43,389 bases of DNA from positions 1 through 43,389 of the forward strand of contig JAQBQV010000001.1 of NCBI GenBank assembly GCA_028286825.1. Direction: 5' to 3'. Positions 18,106 through 27,213 of the stretch are shown here, one piece after another. A model generated the notes under the pieces. It saw nothing but the letters and a program-made list of their open reading frames with translations. It had not been told where the DNA came from and ran no database searches. This stretch comes from Parcubacteria group bacterium (GTDB lineage Bacteria; Patescibacteriota; Minisyncoccia; Phycocordibacterales; Phycocordibacteraceae). How positions within the stretch are numbered: the stretch's first letter is position 1; the number at the start of each line of letters is the position of its first letter. The position numbers were made by a program, and so were the translations under genes.

Positions 18106-18333
18106 TTAGGGTTTAAGACGGCGTGTTCTCCAAGCTCTCCCCTTACCCTTATTTAAATTGCGAAATGAAGGAGTGAGAGCATGGCAATTCGGACAACGTA
18201 ACCTGACATTTGTAGGGCGGTTATTTTCAGCATTACCATCAATATGATCAACTTCGACTGGTATTCGCTGTGTAGTAGGGTTTCTTTCATTCCAGTTACA
18301 AACTGAACATTTTTCTCCATACGTATCCACCAA
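18106..18333 (-). pseudogene. HNH endonuclease, apparently 5'-truncated remnant
   Basis: CSVCNW...VEVDHIDGNAENNRPTNVRLRCPNCHALTPSFRNLNKGKGRAWRTRR. Frame stays open upstream (SFQHQIFLKEWISGKRNRVTKNISGYIKRFLVDTYGEKC) to a TAG without ATG/GTG/TTG except at the extreme 3' part. Confidence 0.65.
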
Positions 18334-18758
18334 AAAGCGCTTAATGTATCCAGATATATTCTTGGTTACTCTATTTCGCTTTCCCGAGATCCATTCCTTC
18401 AGAAAAATCTGATGCTGAAAACTAACAGAGGAGTCCCTCTTAAAACACGCTAGAACCTATTTCTCCCAAGATCCCTAACTCTCTCGCCCGCTTGCTTTGC
18501 CAGATCAGATTGTCCAAGATGTCGATTCTTCTCGGCGACTCGCGTGTGTTATTGACCTACAGGATGAGTAGGATAACTTAGACATTTGCGCCAAGTATTG
18601 TCTCGCCCAAGAAATACTTTTACTGCTTGCAGAACTTTGGTATGCGCAGGTACAGCTCGCGAAGCAATTCAAACGCAGTGCTATAGATGGGTAAGTGTCA
18701 GTCGCGGGTTATACAAGGCAAGATTTTTCGGAGTCAAATCACCAAATACCCAAATGAC

Positions 18759-19580
18759 CTAAGATGCTCGGACGCAACGAACGCGAAACGTGCCGGACTT
18801 AATGCCGTAGGGCGTAAAGCCATCATCGAAGTTAACGCCCCAGGCGTAGTCCTTGTAGCCCGGGTATTGGCCAGTAGTAGCAGACCAATAGCTGCCCGAG
18901 TAGGTATTGGGAAACTTCGCAGTATCGATTGCTGGGGCTGCTTGTCCATAGTCGACCATGGTGAGAAGTTCCCGTATGTTTGGTAAGTGCCAGCCAGTGG
19001 TATGACCAGCGTAGCTGAGTGCCGCGCAATAGGTGAGTGCGTCTGACCAGGTCATCTGGGTCGCAGTCCCTGTAGAGCAATCCGCACCGCTCAACCCTTC
19101 CGAACACTTCTTCCACATAAGGCTGGTAGCACCATCGGTGATGGTACCGTTCGTGTTGTCGGTATAGGTGCGGGCGATGCCTCGCTTGAGTGCACCGTCT
19201 TGTTCGACGCCTATGCCCGAGCAGTCGGCAATGGGCGTGCCGTTAACATTCCAGCAGGTGGTTTGATTAGTCTTGAGCGGAGCGGCAGAGGAAAGGGCCG
19301 CTTTGGCGTCTACTGCGGCGTTGTACAGGTCGGCAAGCGAATGGAACGTAGCTATTGTAGGAGAAGATGTTGTGGAGACAGTGTGGTTCGCTTCAGTTGC
19401 GTTGGTGTTGGTCGTGAGTTTCTGGTAGATATCTTCGAGTGTATAGCTGGTAGCAGCTGGAGTACCCGAAGGTGGTGTGAGAGACCCAGCGTACGCGACT
19501 CCGGCGACTGCCAGCGTCGCGATGAGAATACTTAAAGTGAACCGGAGGGCGGGAAGAACGTTTTTCATTGTGATTTTCAT
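18759..19580 (-). CDS. Secreted Lcl C-terminal domain (DUF1566) protein
   Basis: Signal/TM; ARTYTDNTNGTITDGATSLMWKKCSEG...MTWSDALTYCAALSYAGHTTGWHLPNIRELLTMVDYG...YWSATTGQ...WGVNFDDGFTPYGIKSGTFRVRCVR. Confidence 0.9.
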   Translation of the reverse strand: MKITMKNVLPALRFTLSILIATLAVAGVAYAGSLTPPSGTPAATSYTLEDIYQKLTTNTNATEANHTVSTTSSPTIATFHSLADLYNAAVDAKAALSSAAPLKTNQTTCWNVNGTPIADCSGIGVEQDGALKRGIARTYTDNTNGTITDGATSLMWKKCSEGLSGADCSTGTATQMTWSDALTYCAALSYAGHTTGWHLPNIRELLTMVDYGQAAPAIDTAKFPNTYSGSYWSATTGQYPGYKDYAWGVNFDDGFTPYGIKSGTFRVRCVRAS

Positions 19581-19583
19581 AGG

Positions 19584-20492
19584 TTAATAATGGCTGTTGA
19601 TAAAACCCCGAGTGAGCGGCCCGAAGTAGCCCACAGCAGGTGCAATGTCGTTACTTTTTTGAAAATTGATAAGCGCGGCTTTCGTGAGAGCGCCGAAGGT
19701 CGTCGTCTCGTTCCCCGGTGAACCAGGACCGCTTATCGCGAGAATAAATCCGTGGATGTTAAAGAACTTTTGCAGTATGCGTATGTCTTCGCCTGTCTCG
19801 CCTATCCGATGATTGATGAGAAACGAGTAGTGCGAGGGTATTGCGGTAGGAGGTATGGAAGTGGTTGAGGGCGGGATAGTAGGGGTAATAGGGACTGGGA
19901 CTTGCGTGGGTACACACTTGAGACTGCTCGAGCTCCACACCAAGCCAGTGCTACAAACCACCGCACCACGACCTCGTCTGCTCTGATGAACTACTGGGGT
20001 TGTTGGTGAGGGTGAGGGCGAAGAGGCAACTCGCCAGTCGGTAGTAACTGGGTGATCAACGGCAAAGACTATCCAACCGAGATTCTCTGAGTACGCGTAA
20101 CCGGAGAAAACACCTGAGCTATTTATCGTCACGCCACCGGCACTCGGCGCGAAGTCCACCCAGCCCGTGTTCTCTCCCCAAGCGAATCCGGAGAGCGTAC
20201 CGCTACCGTCGTTCGTGACTGCGTAGCTATTGGTCCCGCAGGAGCTTGTGTTGGAGCAATTAAGCGAGATCCAACCGACATTTTCGCCATAGGCATAGCC
20301 CGTGAGCGCAGAATCGGTCATGTGTACATTCCCTGCCGTAGTGCCGAAGTCTATCCAGCCCGCATTCTCCGACCAGGCCCATCGGTCGGTGGTGGAGACA
20401 GTGCCGTCAGTGGTCGAGGCGAGAGTGTGCTGTGCTGAAAATAGGAAAACGCATAAAAATAACAAGGGCAAAGCACGCATGCCACTTTTCAT
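19584..20492 (-). CDS. Secreted protein with WxENxGWI/GYAxxENxGWI repeats and C-terminal peptidoglycan-binding domain
   Basis: WAWSENAGWIDFGT, GYAYGENVGWISLNC, GFAWGENTGWVDFAP, GYAYSENLGWIVFAV; C-terminal GETGEDIRILQKFFNIHGF...FGALTKAALINFQKSNDI...GYFGPLTRGFIN. Confidence 0.9.
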   Translation of the reverse strand: MKSGMRALPLLFLCVFLFSAQHTLASTTDGTVSTTDRWAWSENAGWIDFGTTAGNVHMTDSALTGYAYGENVGWISLNCSNTSSCGTNSYAVTNDGSGTLSGFAWGENTGWVDFAPSAGGVTINSSGVFSGYAYSENLGWIVFAVDHPVTTDWRVASSPSPSPTTPVVHQSRRGRGAVVCSTGLVWSSSSLKCVPTQVPVPITPTIPPSTTSIPPTAIPSHYSFLINHRIGETGEDIRILQKFFNIHGFILAISGPGSPGNETTTFGALTKAALINFQKSNDIAPAVGYFGPLTRGFINSHY

Positions 20493-20806
20493 AGTTGATA
20501 AAACGCGCCATACGAGAAAGAGAGTAAAATGCGTTGCGAATGTTCATATGAATGCACCCAGATAGTCTACCACGCCGCTGCGAACATAAGATGTCTTCGT
20601 AATCGCCAACCCTCGCCCTGCCGCTCCATTCCTTTTCCAAAGAAATTTCCCCGCAAAACACAAAGCATGGAGAGCGACATTGTTTCGTTAAAAAGCGAAG
20701 CGAATTAGGAAACAAGGAGTGACTTGTGGTTCGACAGCACGAGGGGCCGACCGCGAGTCGACGTTTCGTCGTACTATCGAGTGCAAAATGCCTTTATGTT
20801 CGTTAT

Positions 20807-20882
20807 TGGAGCCGCCTCTCAGACTTGAACTGAGGACCTTCTCTTTACAAAAGAGTTGCTCTACCAACTGAGCTAAGGCGGC
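20807..20882 (-). tRNA. tRNA-Thr (anticodon TGT), CCA encoded
   Basis: GCCGCCTTAGCTCAGTTGGTAGAGCAACTCTTTTGTAAAGAGAAGGTCCTCAGTTCAAGTCTGAGAGGCGGCTCCA: paired acceptor, D, anticodon (TGT) and T arms. Confidence 0.96.
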
Positions 20883-20907
20883 AATGCGTTTCAAACCGTC
20901 TATTGAC

Positions 20908-20936
20908 ACTCTACCGAGCTTACACAATCTCTGCAA
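20908..20936 (-). promoter_or_regulatory. tRNA promoter TTGCAG-N17-TAGAGT
   Basis: Minus strand TTGCAG (20936-20931), 17 nt, TAGAGT (20913-20908). Confidence 0.55.
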
Positions 20937-20958
20937 TAGAATCGACGATACTCGGCGA

Positions 20959-21375
20959 TTAGTCTTCTTTGTCTGATAACTCTGGATGCACCGAATTGAG
21001 CCCATCTTTGAAGTCTGAGAGGGTCTTCACGAACTCGCGCGCGTTCTCTCCCGGCGCCTCAAGACTCGCTTGCCGCATGCGAAAGTAGCGGATCAAGCGA
21101 GTCAGCTGCCTTTCGAGCATGCGCACTAGCTTGAGCGACACGTGCACCGCACGGTGGAGGAGTGTACGCAAGAGATGCTCCACTTCTTCTCGAAGAAACG
21201 CTGCGAGATCGACATGTTTCCAGATGAAAATCATGCGATCAACAATCTCGTCAAACTGTGAACGATAGGGCGCGAGAAGGCGTACTCCTCGTGTGGTCTC
21301 ATACCACGTGAGCACATAGAAACTGCCAAGAAGTATAAGAGAGACGATGATAAAGACCAGCGATCCCATTGCCAA
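20959..21375 (-). CDS. Membrane-anchored protein of unknown function
   Basis: N-terminal TM (LVFIIVSLILLGSFYVL), charged helical remainder; directly abuts tsf. Confidence 0.6.
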   Translation of the reverse strand: MAMGSLVFIIVSLILLGSFYVLTWYETTRGVRLLAPYRSQFDEIVDRMIFIWKHVDLAAFLREEVEHLLRTLLHRAVHVSLKLVRMLERQLTRLIRYFRMRQASLEAPGENAREFVKTLSDFKDGLNSVHPELSDKED

Positions 21376-21960
21376 TTAGCGAGCTGAGAGTCGCGTGAAG
21401 CGAGTCACGAGGACACGCTCACCAAACTTTTGCGTTGCTTCGTTTAAGAGGTCTTTGATTGTCTTAGTCTCGTCTTTGATAAATGCCTGATCAAGTAATA
21501 CCTGATCGCGGAAGTAACTCTGGAGCTTCCCTTCCATAATCTTCTCTTGCATTTCTTTTGGCTTGTCGGCAACCTCTTTCTCAAACACGGCAATTGCGCT
21601 CGTTTTAGCCTCGTCCGGCACTTCATCGCTTGAGGTGTAGCTCGGATTCGTGGCAGCAACCTGCATCGCAATCTCACGCGCAAGAGCAACGAACTCAGGA
21701 TTTTTCGCTACGAAGTCCGTCTCGCAAGAAAGGAGCACCATCGCGCCTATCGAGCCCTCGTGGGTATAACTCCCAATGGCGCCAGCGGCAAGCGAACGGT
21801 CTGCCTTCTTCTCGGCTGAAGCGGCAGAGTGTTTCTTCAAAATAACTACTGCCTTTTGGAGGTCCCCGCCAGCCTCTTCGAGCGCTTTCTTACACTGCAT
21901 GACAGAGACCCCACCGGTCATCTCACGCAACTGTTTAATGCTATCGGTTGTAATGTCCAT
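21376..21960 (-). CDS. tsf: Translation elongation factor Ts (short)
   Basis: IKQLREMTGGVSVMQCKKALEEAGGDLQKAVVILKK, GAIGSYTHEGSIGAMVLLSCETDFVAKNPEF, LLDQAFIKD. ORF track begins at TTG 21972. Confidence 0.95.
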   Translation of the reverse strand: MDITTDSIKQLREMTGGVSVMQCKKALEEAGGDLQKAVVILKKHSAASAEKKADRSLAAGAIGSYTHEGSIGAMVLLSCETDFVAKNPEFVALAREIAMQVAATNPSYTSSDEVPDEAKTSAIAVFEKEVADKPKEMQEKIMEGKLQSYFRDQVLLDQAFIKDETKTIKDLLNEATQKFGERVLVTRFTRLSAR

Positions 21961-22002
21961 AGTAGTAAGCAAAATAATAGCACAAGAGGCGAGCCGCCTT
22001 AC

Positions 22003-22701
22003 TTATGCTGTCTGACCGTTTTTAAAGCTATCGGTGAGCTCGCCGAGCACGAGCTTCACTGTCTCACGAGAACTATCGTTAGCAACAATCGGATATGTCG
22101 CTTCAGCGAGATCGCAGTCTGAGCTCATGATCGAGATGATCGGAATGCCTGCGTCCTTCGCCTCTTTGACTGCGTGCTTCTCGTGCTTGGTGTCAACGAT
22201 GAGAAGCGCGTCTGGCTTTTTAGTCAACGTCGTGATTCCGTCGAGACGCTCCATAAGGCGCTTCTTCTCGCGATCGATCATCACGAGCTCGAGCTTGGTG
22301 TGCTGCTTGGCGAGCGTGATAGCTGCATCCGGTGCAGTAAGCTCAGCAAGGCGGTCAACGCGCTTCTTGATCTCCTGCCAGTTTGAGATCGTCCCCCCGA
22401 GCCAGCGCGTAGCGACGTACGGCGCGCCAATTGAGAGAGCCGCTGCCTTTACGAGTGCGGCAATCTCCACCTTACCCCCCACAAAAAGAATGGTTTTCCC
22501 TTCCTTAGCGAGTGCTCCAAGTACCGTCTTAGCAGCTTCAAGTTGCGCCTCGGTCTTCACAAGGTCGAAAATCTCTTGACGACCCTTTGCGCCTACAAGG
22601 TAGGGCTTCATCGAAGGGTGGCGGCGACTCTTAACCTGCGCGAAATGCGCCCCTGTATCAAAGAGGCGCTTTACGTCGGCGGTGTTCTCTGCGGTTGCCA
22701 T
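22003..22701 (-). CDS. rpsB: 30S ribosomal protein S2
   Basis: LFDTGAHFAQVKSRRHPSMKPYLVGAKGRQEIFDL, APYVATRWLGGTISNWQEIKKR, LLIVDTKHEKHAVKEAKDAGIPIISIMSSDCD. Confidence 0.96.
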   Translation of the reverse strand: MATAENTADVKRLFDTGAHFAQVKSRRHPSMKPYLVGAKGRQEIFDLVKTEAQLEAAKTVLGALAKEGKTILFVGGKVEIAALVKAAALSIGAPYVATRWLGGTISNWQEIKKRVDRLAELTAPDAAITLAKQHTKLELVMIDREKKRLMERLDGITTLTKKPDALLIVDTKHEKHAVKEAKDAGIPIISIMSSDCDLAEATYPIVANDSSRETVKLVLGELTDSFKNGQTA

Positions 22702-22713
22702 TGTGAGAGTACT

Positions 22714-23643
22714 TTACCCGATTAGTGCCTCTTGTGCAAGGAGCGCGGCAACAACGTCGTCGAGACTCCCGGCAAGGATTTTCGGCAGGTTATGCCACGA
22801 TTCTTTGAGCCGGTGGTCAGTAAGCCTGTCCTGGAGGTAGTTATAGGTGCGGATCTTCTCAGAGCGGTCACCGGTGCCTATCTGTGCCTTGCGGGTAGCG
22901 GCGTGCTTTTTGGCTTCTTCTTCTTCCCGCATGAGGTCGATCTTTGCGATAAGGATCTGCATCGCCTTCTCGCGGTTCCCAAGCTGATTGCGCTCACTCG
23001 AGGAGCGCACGTCGATCCCCGTTGGCTTATGGATAAGCCGGACCGCAGTCTCAACCTTGTTCACGTTTTGCCCGCCTGCCCCACCGCTCTTAGAGAATTC
23101 CATCTCGATGTCTGAGGGATTGATCTCAACCTTAGAGCTCGGTCTAATGGGAAGTACTGCGATAGACGCTGTTGAGGTGTGAACCCTACCTGACTTTTCG
23201 GTGATCGGGACTCGCTGCACTCGATGGACACCGGTCTCATAGCGCAGTGCGCTATAGGCCTCCTTGCCGATGACTTCGATGGTAAGATCGTCGATTATGC
23301 GCGTCTTCCAGCCCCTATGCTCTGCATATTTCAAATACATTTCCCGCAGCTCCTGAGCAAAGAGCGAGGCTTCGTCCCCACCAGCCCCCGCGCGTAGCTC
23401 AAGTACGACCGAGCTCGGTCGTACTACTTCCTCTTCTTCTTTTTTCAAAATCTGTTCAATCTCTCCTAGGATTTCATGCTGTCGCGCATGTTTCAAAGCG
23501 ACCTCCTCTGCAGCCATTTGTTTAAGCGAGTCGTCGCCTCCGGCCGCTTCAACCGTCTCAGCAGCCTCTTTATCGAGACGTTCGTACTCCTCCGCGAGGT
23601 ACGCGGTTGCAAAATTCTTTTTAAAATCAGGAGAATACTCCAT
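22714..23643 (-). CDS. prfA: Peptide chain release factor 1 (short)
   Basis: [41 protein letters not shown] (PxT tripeptide as PIT), [25 protein letters not shown]. Confidence 0.93.
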   Translation of the reverse strand: MEYSPDFKKNFATAYLAEEYERLDKEAAETVEAAGGDDSLKQMAAEEVALKHARQHEILGEIEQILKKEEEEVVRPSSVVLELRAGAGGDEASLFAQELREMYLKYAEHRGWKTRIIDDLTIEVIGKEAYSALRYETGVHRVQRVPITEKSGRVHTSTASIAVLPIRPSSKVEINPSDIEMEFSKSGGAGGQNVNKVETAVRLIHKPTGIDVRSSSERNQLGNREKAMQILIAKIDLMREEEEAKKHAATRKAQIGTGDRSEKIRTYNYLQDRLTDHRLKESWHNLPKILAGSLDDVVAALLAQEALIG

Positions 23644-23666
23644 ACGTTTTTATAGTATACGCGAAA

Positions 23667-23721
23667 TGACCGGTGCCGTATGGTGCGCCTCGCGAAGAGG
23701 CGCACCATACGGCACCGGTCA
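23667..23721. repeat. Perfect 25-bp inverted repeat with 5-nt loop between rpmE and prfA
   Basis: tgaccggtgccgtatggtgcgcctc-gcgaa-gaggcgcaccatacggcaccggtca. Confidence 0.9.
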
Positions 23722-23729
23722 AAAAACCC

Positions 23730-23984
23730 TTAACTCGCCTTTTTCGCGGCGCGCTGCTTGAAGCGCTCCACACGACCCGCCTTATCAAGCGTACGGTCTT
23801 CGCCTGTGTAAAACGGGTGCGACTTCGACGAAATTTCGACGGTGAGCTTTGGGTACTCTTTACCGTCAGTCCATGTGTCGGTCTCAGTCGTACGGACCGT
23901 TGAACCAATGAGAAACTTCTCTCCAGAGGCGAGATCTGCGAAGATCACGTCTCGATAGGTGTCTGGGTGAATATCCTTTTTCAT
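23730..23984 (-). CDS. rpmE: 50S ribosomal protein L31 (type B-like)
   Basis: [82 protein letters not shown]. Confidence 0.95.
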   Translation of the reverse strand: MKKDIHPDTYRDVIFADLASGEKFLIGSTVRTTETDTWTDGKEYPKLTVEISSKSHPFYTGEDRTLDKAGRVERFKQRAAKKAS

Positions 23985-24046
23985 TTGCCGTATCCTACCA
24001 TGCCCCTACGCGAAACTCAATTTCCGCTTCGGAGTACAGGCACCCC

Positions 24047-27000
24047 CTAGAAAACTTCAAAGACAGGAATGATATTGACCGTGACTGGTTTGTCGGGTAT
24101 CGACTGCCCACCCAAGTTGTTGCACGAGAAGACGTACGTAGTCTGTTGAGTTATGTTTGTTTGGGTGTATGAACTCGTTATCGAAAAATTGGCTCCGGCC
24201 GGAGCCCAACTAACTCCGTTCTTCTTTACCGTACAGCTACTAACACCATTTAGAGTCCAGGAAATCACCGACTGCCCCCCGGACTTCACACGGGCTGGAT
24301 TAGCATTAAGAGTGACGCTTGCTGAATGCACATTGACGGTGACTGATTGCACTAGCGAAGCCGTGCCCGAGGGTACTCCTGAAACTAAGGGGCCGCTATA
24401 ACAGGTTAGCGTATATGGTTGGGACGTATCTACGGGAAGATTACCAGTAGACACTGAAGGCGTACCGCCGCTCCACGTTCCTGTACCAATTGGACTTGTA
24501 CCGCTGTAGGATCCAGCATTGCTGCAAGTCCAACGAAGCGTCGTTGAGGTAGTCGGACTATAGAGCTCTGTGCTATCGGCAGATAATGTTGCTCCTGGAG
24601 TAACGACACACGAGTTTGATGCCGTAGCAGTAGGCTGGGTCGGATCGATACCGCCACCATAGTTAATCAAGATTAGACCAGAACCTCCGGCTTGGTTAGC
24701 ATTTCCGCCACCGCCGCTACCGCGAGTAATCCCTACACTGCCCTGTCCGCCACTAAGCGACCATCCTCCGCCTGCTCCACCGCCACTGGTGCCAGAATTC
24801 CACCAACTACCCCCTGAACCGTTCGGACTACCCCCAGCTGGATTCACGCCGACGGCCACACCTGATCCTCCCTGCCCTGCAGAACCGCCATTGTAACCGC
24901 CACCGCCACCAGACCACACATCATTCGTATCACTATCTACATAACCGGCACCACCACTACCACCGGTTCCTGAGGGACCCGCTGCGCCACCGCCACCGCC
25001 ACCCGCTATAGCACAACACCCCGATTGAGATCCGGAATTCCCGGCCCCGCCAGAGAATTTGGTTGTACCGACACCGCTTATAGCGGCTCCACCTGCTCCG
25101 CCCGTTCCAGCGCTATTCGTTCTTCCACCTTGTGCACCTACTTTAACGGCAGTGCCTGCCAGACTCGCGCAGTTGCTGGTTGAATTACAGAAATAAGTAT
25201 CTCCACCATTTACGGCATTGGACCCAGCGCCGATTTTGTATGTGACACTTGCTCCTGGGGTAAGAGTGAGATTAGTAATTTTGCTGTATCCACCACCACC
25301 ACCGCCACCGTATGAGAAATTGGTCCCGCCACCTGCACCAACTGTTTCTATGGAATTGCTCGAGCTATTCCAATCAGACGGCACTACCCACGTCGTACCG
25401 CTTGAGAGAATGGTTTGACTTGTCGCCGTTTGTAATCGATAGGTATGGCTCGAACCAGAGGCTAGACCCGTATCGGTATAATTCGTCACATTCCCCACTG
25501 AGAACCAAGCACCGCCGTCACGAGAGAGTTGGTAATTTGTAACACCTCCCTGGGCTGGCCAGCTGAGATTAATGTTACCTGTTGCAGCACAGGCACCCGT
25601 GACAGCTGTGAAGCTTGAACCCCCTCCTGATGAAGTACAAATACCACCACTCCAGCTTGTTCCAGCAGCGCAGCTTGCTGTGAAGTTTGCTGTATTTAGC
25701 AAAGTCGCGCCGTCATATAAGTTAAAAGGGTATGTCCCGGGAGGAGTAAAGGCAAAGGACTGGCTTCCACTTGGCCCAGAAGCAACAGTGCCAAATGGTG
25801 AGTATGCTCGCTGTACGGTAACCGTTCCAATCGTGGCAGATGAGGTCCAGGCAATATTCATCGAGCAAGAACTTGCTCCTGAGGCGATGATACAAGAGTT
25901 TGGTGTTATCGTACCCGCAGCACTGCAAGTACCGGCAACAGTGCCACTTTTTGAAACCGTAGCAGCAGAAGAGCCGACAGAGTTATAAGCAAGAACTTTA
26001 TATGAATGCGTAGACCCAAGAACAAGGCCGGTGTCTGACCAACCAGTAACATTGCCGACATCGATCCAAGAACCACTTCCGTCTCGCTCGACCTTATACC
26101 CTGTCGCACCTGATGAGGCTGACCATCCAAGATTGAGCCAATTATTTCCACAAGAACTTGGCGTAACAGTAAACCCAGCTGGTGTCGCCGGTGCTGCCAC
26201 ACAAGCATTTGCTACAGTATTACTTACTGAGCCAGTAGCAGCAGACGAACCTGAGGCGTTATAGGCAAGCACTTTATATGAATGACCAGATCCAAGAGTA
26301 AGACCCGTGTCTGACCATGAGGTAACGTTGCCGACATCGATCCAAGAACCACTTCCGTCTCGCTCGACTTTGTACCCGGTAGAATTAGCCGTTGCATTCC
26401 AACCAAGATTAAGCCAATTGTTACCACAGGTGCTAGGGGTAACAGTGAGTCCAGTCGGCGTCGAGGGTGCTGACACACAGGCTGCTGAGGCGTTAGCACT
26501 TGCTGAAGCAGTTGCTGCGGATGAACCATTCGCATTAACAGCACGCACTTGGTAAGAGTGGTTCGAGCCAGCACTCAGTCCTGTATCGGTCCAGGTAGTG
26601 ACGTTGCCAATAGAATTCCATGCGCCTCCGTCGCGTGACACATCATAACTCGTTGCGCCACTTGAGGCAGTCCAATTGAGCGTTATGTTGCCACCACAGG
26701 TACCACCCGTAGTGGCAGTGAACCCAGTCGGGACTGAGGGTACCGAGGGTGATGCACAGACTGTCCCATTCCACGTTGTTCCGCTGCCACAATCATTGAC
26801 TGTCAGAGTCGCCGTTCCAACAGCTGATGAGACAGGATCGGTACAGGTAAAAGTATAGGTCTGAGGAAAGGACAGCGCAGCATTTCCCGTTACACCAGAA
26901 AATGCTTGTGCGCCAGAACTCGGATGAGAAGAGTTCCAAAACGTGCGAATTCCGTCTGAAGTGGCAGGATATGTCCCAGCCGATCCGGTACAACTTGTCG

Positions 27001-27133
27001 CGCCACTAACACTCCAATTTATGGTAGTACTACCTCCGCGCGTTACCGGATTAGCTGCATTCACATGATTAGAGCTATAGAAAAAAGATAGAAAAAATAA
27101 ACTGACACCAAGTCCACCCAGGAGCGCTTTCAT
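24047..27133 (-). CDS. Large secreted protein with fibronectin type III repeats and a Gly-rich domain
   Basis: Repeated PxGFTVTPSSCGNNWLNLGWSASSGATGYKVERDGSGSWIDVGNVTGWSDTGLVLGSTHSYKVLAYN units; GGGGGGGYSK...GGAGGAAISG region. ATG at 27133 follows TATAAT-N7. Confidence 0.88.
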   Translation of the reverse strand: MKALLGGLGVSLFFLSFFYSSNHVNAANPVTRGGSTTINWSVSGATSCTGSAGTYPATSDGIRTFWNSSHPSSGAQAFSGVTGNAALSFPQTYTFTCTDPVSSAVGTATLTVNDCGSGTTWNGTVCASPSVPSVPTGFTATTGGTCGGNITLNWTASSGATSYDVSRDGGAWNSIGNVTTWTDTGLSAGSNHSYQVRAVNANGSSAATASASANASAACVSAPSTPTGLTVTPSTCGNNWLNLGWNATANSTGYKVERDGSGSWIDVGNVTSWSDTGLTLGSGHSYKVLAYNASGSSAATGSVSNTVANACVAAPATPAGFTVTPSSCGNNWLNLGWSASSGATGYKVERDGSGSWIDVGNVTGWSDTGLVLGSTHSYKVLAYNSVGSSAATVSKSGTVAGTCSAAGTITPNSCIIASGASSCSMNIAWTSSATIGTVTVQRAYSPFGTVASGPSGSQSFAFTPPGTYPFNLYDGATLLNTANFTASCAAGTSWSGGICTSSGGGSSFTAVTGACAATGNINLSWPAQGGVTNYQLSRDGGAWFSVGNVTNYTDTGLASGSSHTYRLQTATSQTILSSGTTWVVPSDWNSSSNSIETVGAGGGTNFSYGGGGGGGYSKITNLTLTPGASVTYKIGAGSNAVNGGDTYFCNSTSNCASLAGTAVKVGAQGGRTNSAGTGGAGGAAISGVGTTKFSGGAGNSGSQSGCCAIAGGGGGGAAGPSGTGGSGGAGYVDSDTNDVWSGGGGGYNGGSAGQGGSGVAVGVNPAGGSPNGSGGSWWNSGTSGGGAGGGWSLSGGQGSVGITRGSGGGGNANQAGGSGLILINYGGGIDPTQPTATASNSCVVTPGATLSADSTELYSPTTSTTLRWTCSNAGSYSGTSPIGTGTWSGGTPSVSTGNLPVDTSQPYTLTCYSGPLVSGVPSGTASLVQSVTVNVHSASVTLNANPARVKSGGQSVISWTLNGVSSCTVKKNGVSWAPAGANFSITSSYTQTNITQQTTYVFSCNNLGGQSIPDKPVTVNIIPVFEVF
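26052..26373 (-). repeat. Near-identical FnIII-coding DNA repeat, period 276 nt
   Basis: ttgccgacatcgatccaagaaccacttccgtctcgctcgac at about 26052 and about 26328. Confidence 0.8.
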
Positions 27134-27155
27134 ACTCTTCATTATAGACCGGTAC

Positions 27156-27193
27156 TTAAAAACAAGGGCACTTACCCACAGGGAGTAAGTGCC
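27156..27193 (-). terminator. Intrinsic terminator of the DUF5648 gene
   Basis: Minus strand GGCACTTAC-TCCCTGTGG-GTAAGTGCC followed by CTTGTTTTT. Confidence 0.8.
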
Positions 27194-27213
27194 TGGAACA
27201 AGCAGAGCCCAAA

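Noticed and set aside
20407-20715. 102-aa minus ORF overlapping the PG-binding gene start
   Set aside because: No recognisable family; overlaps the signal peptide region in another frame.
24153-26858. Several Pro/Val-rich plus-strand ORFs
   Set aside because: Antisense to the FnIII/Gly-rich gene; Gly and Ser codons read in reverse give Pro-rich products.
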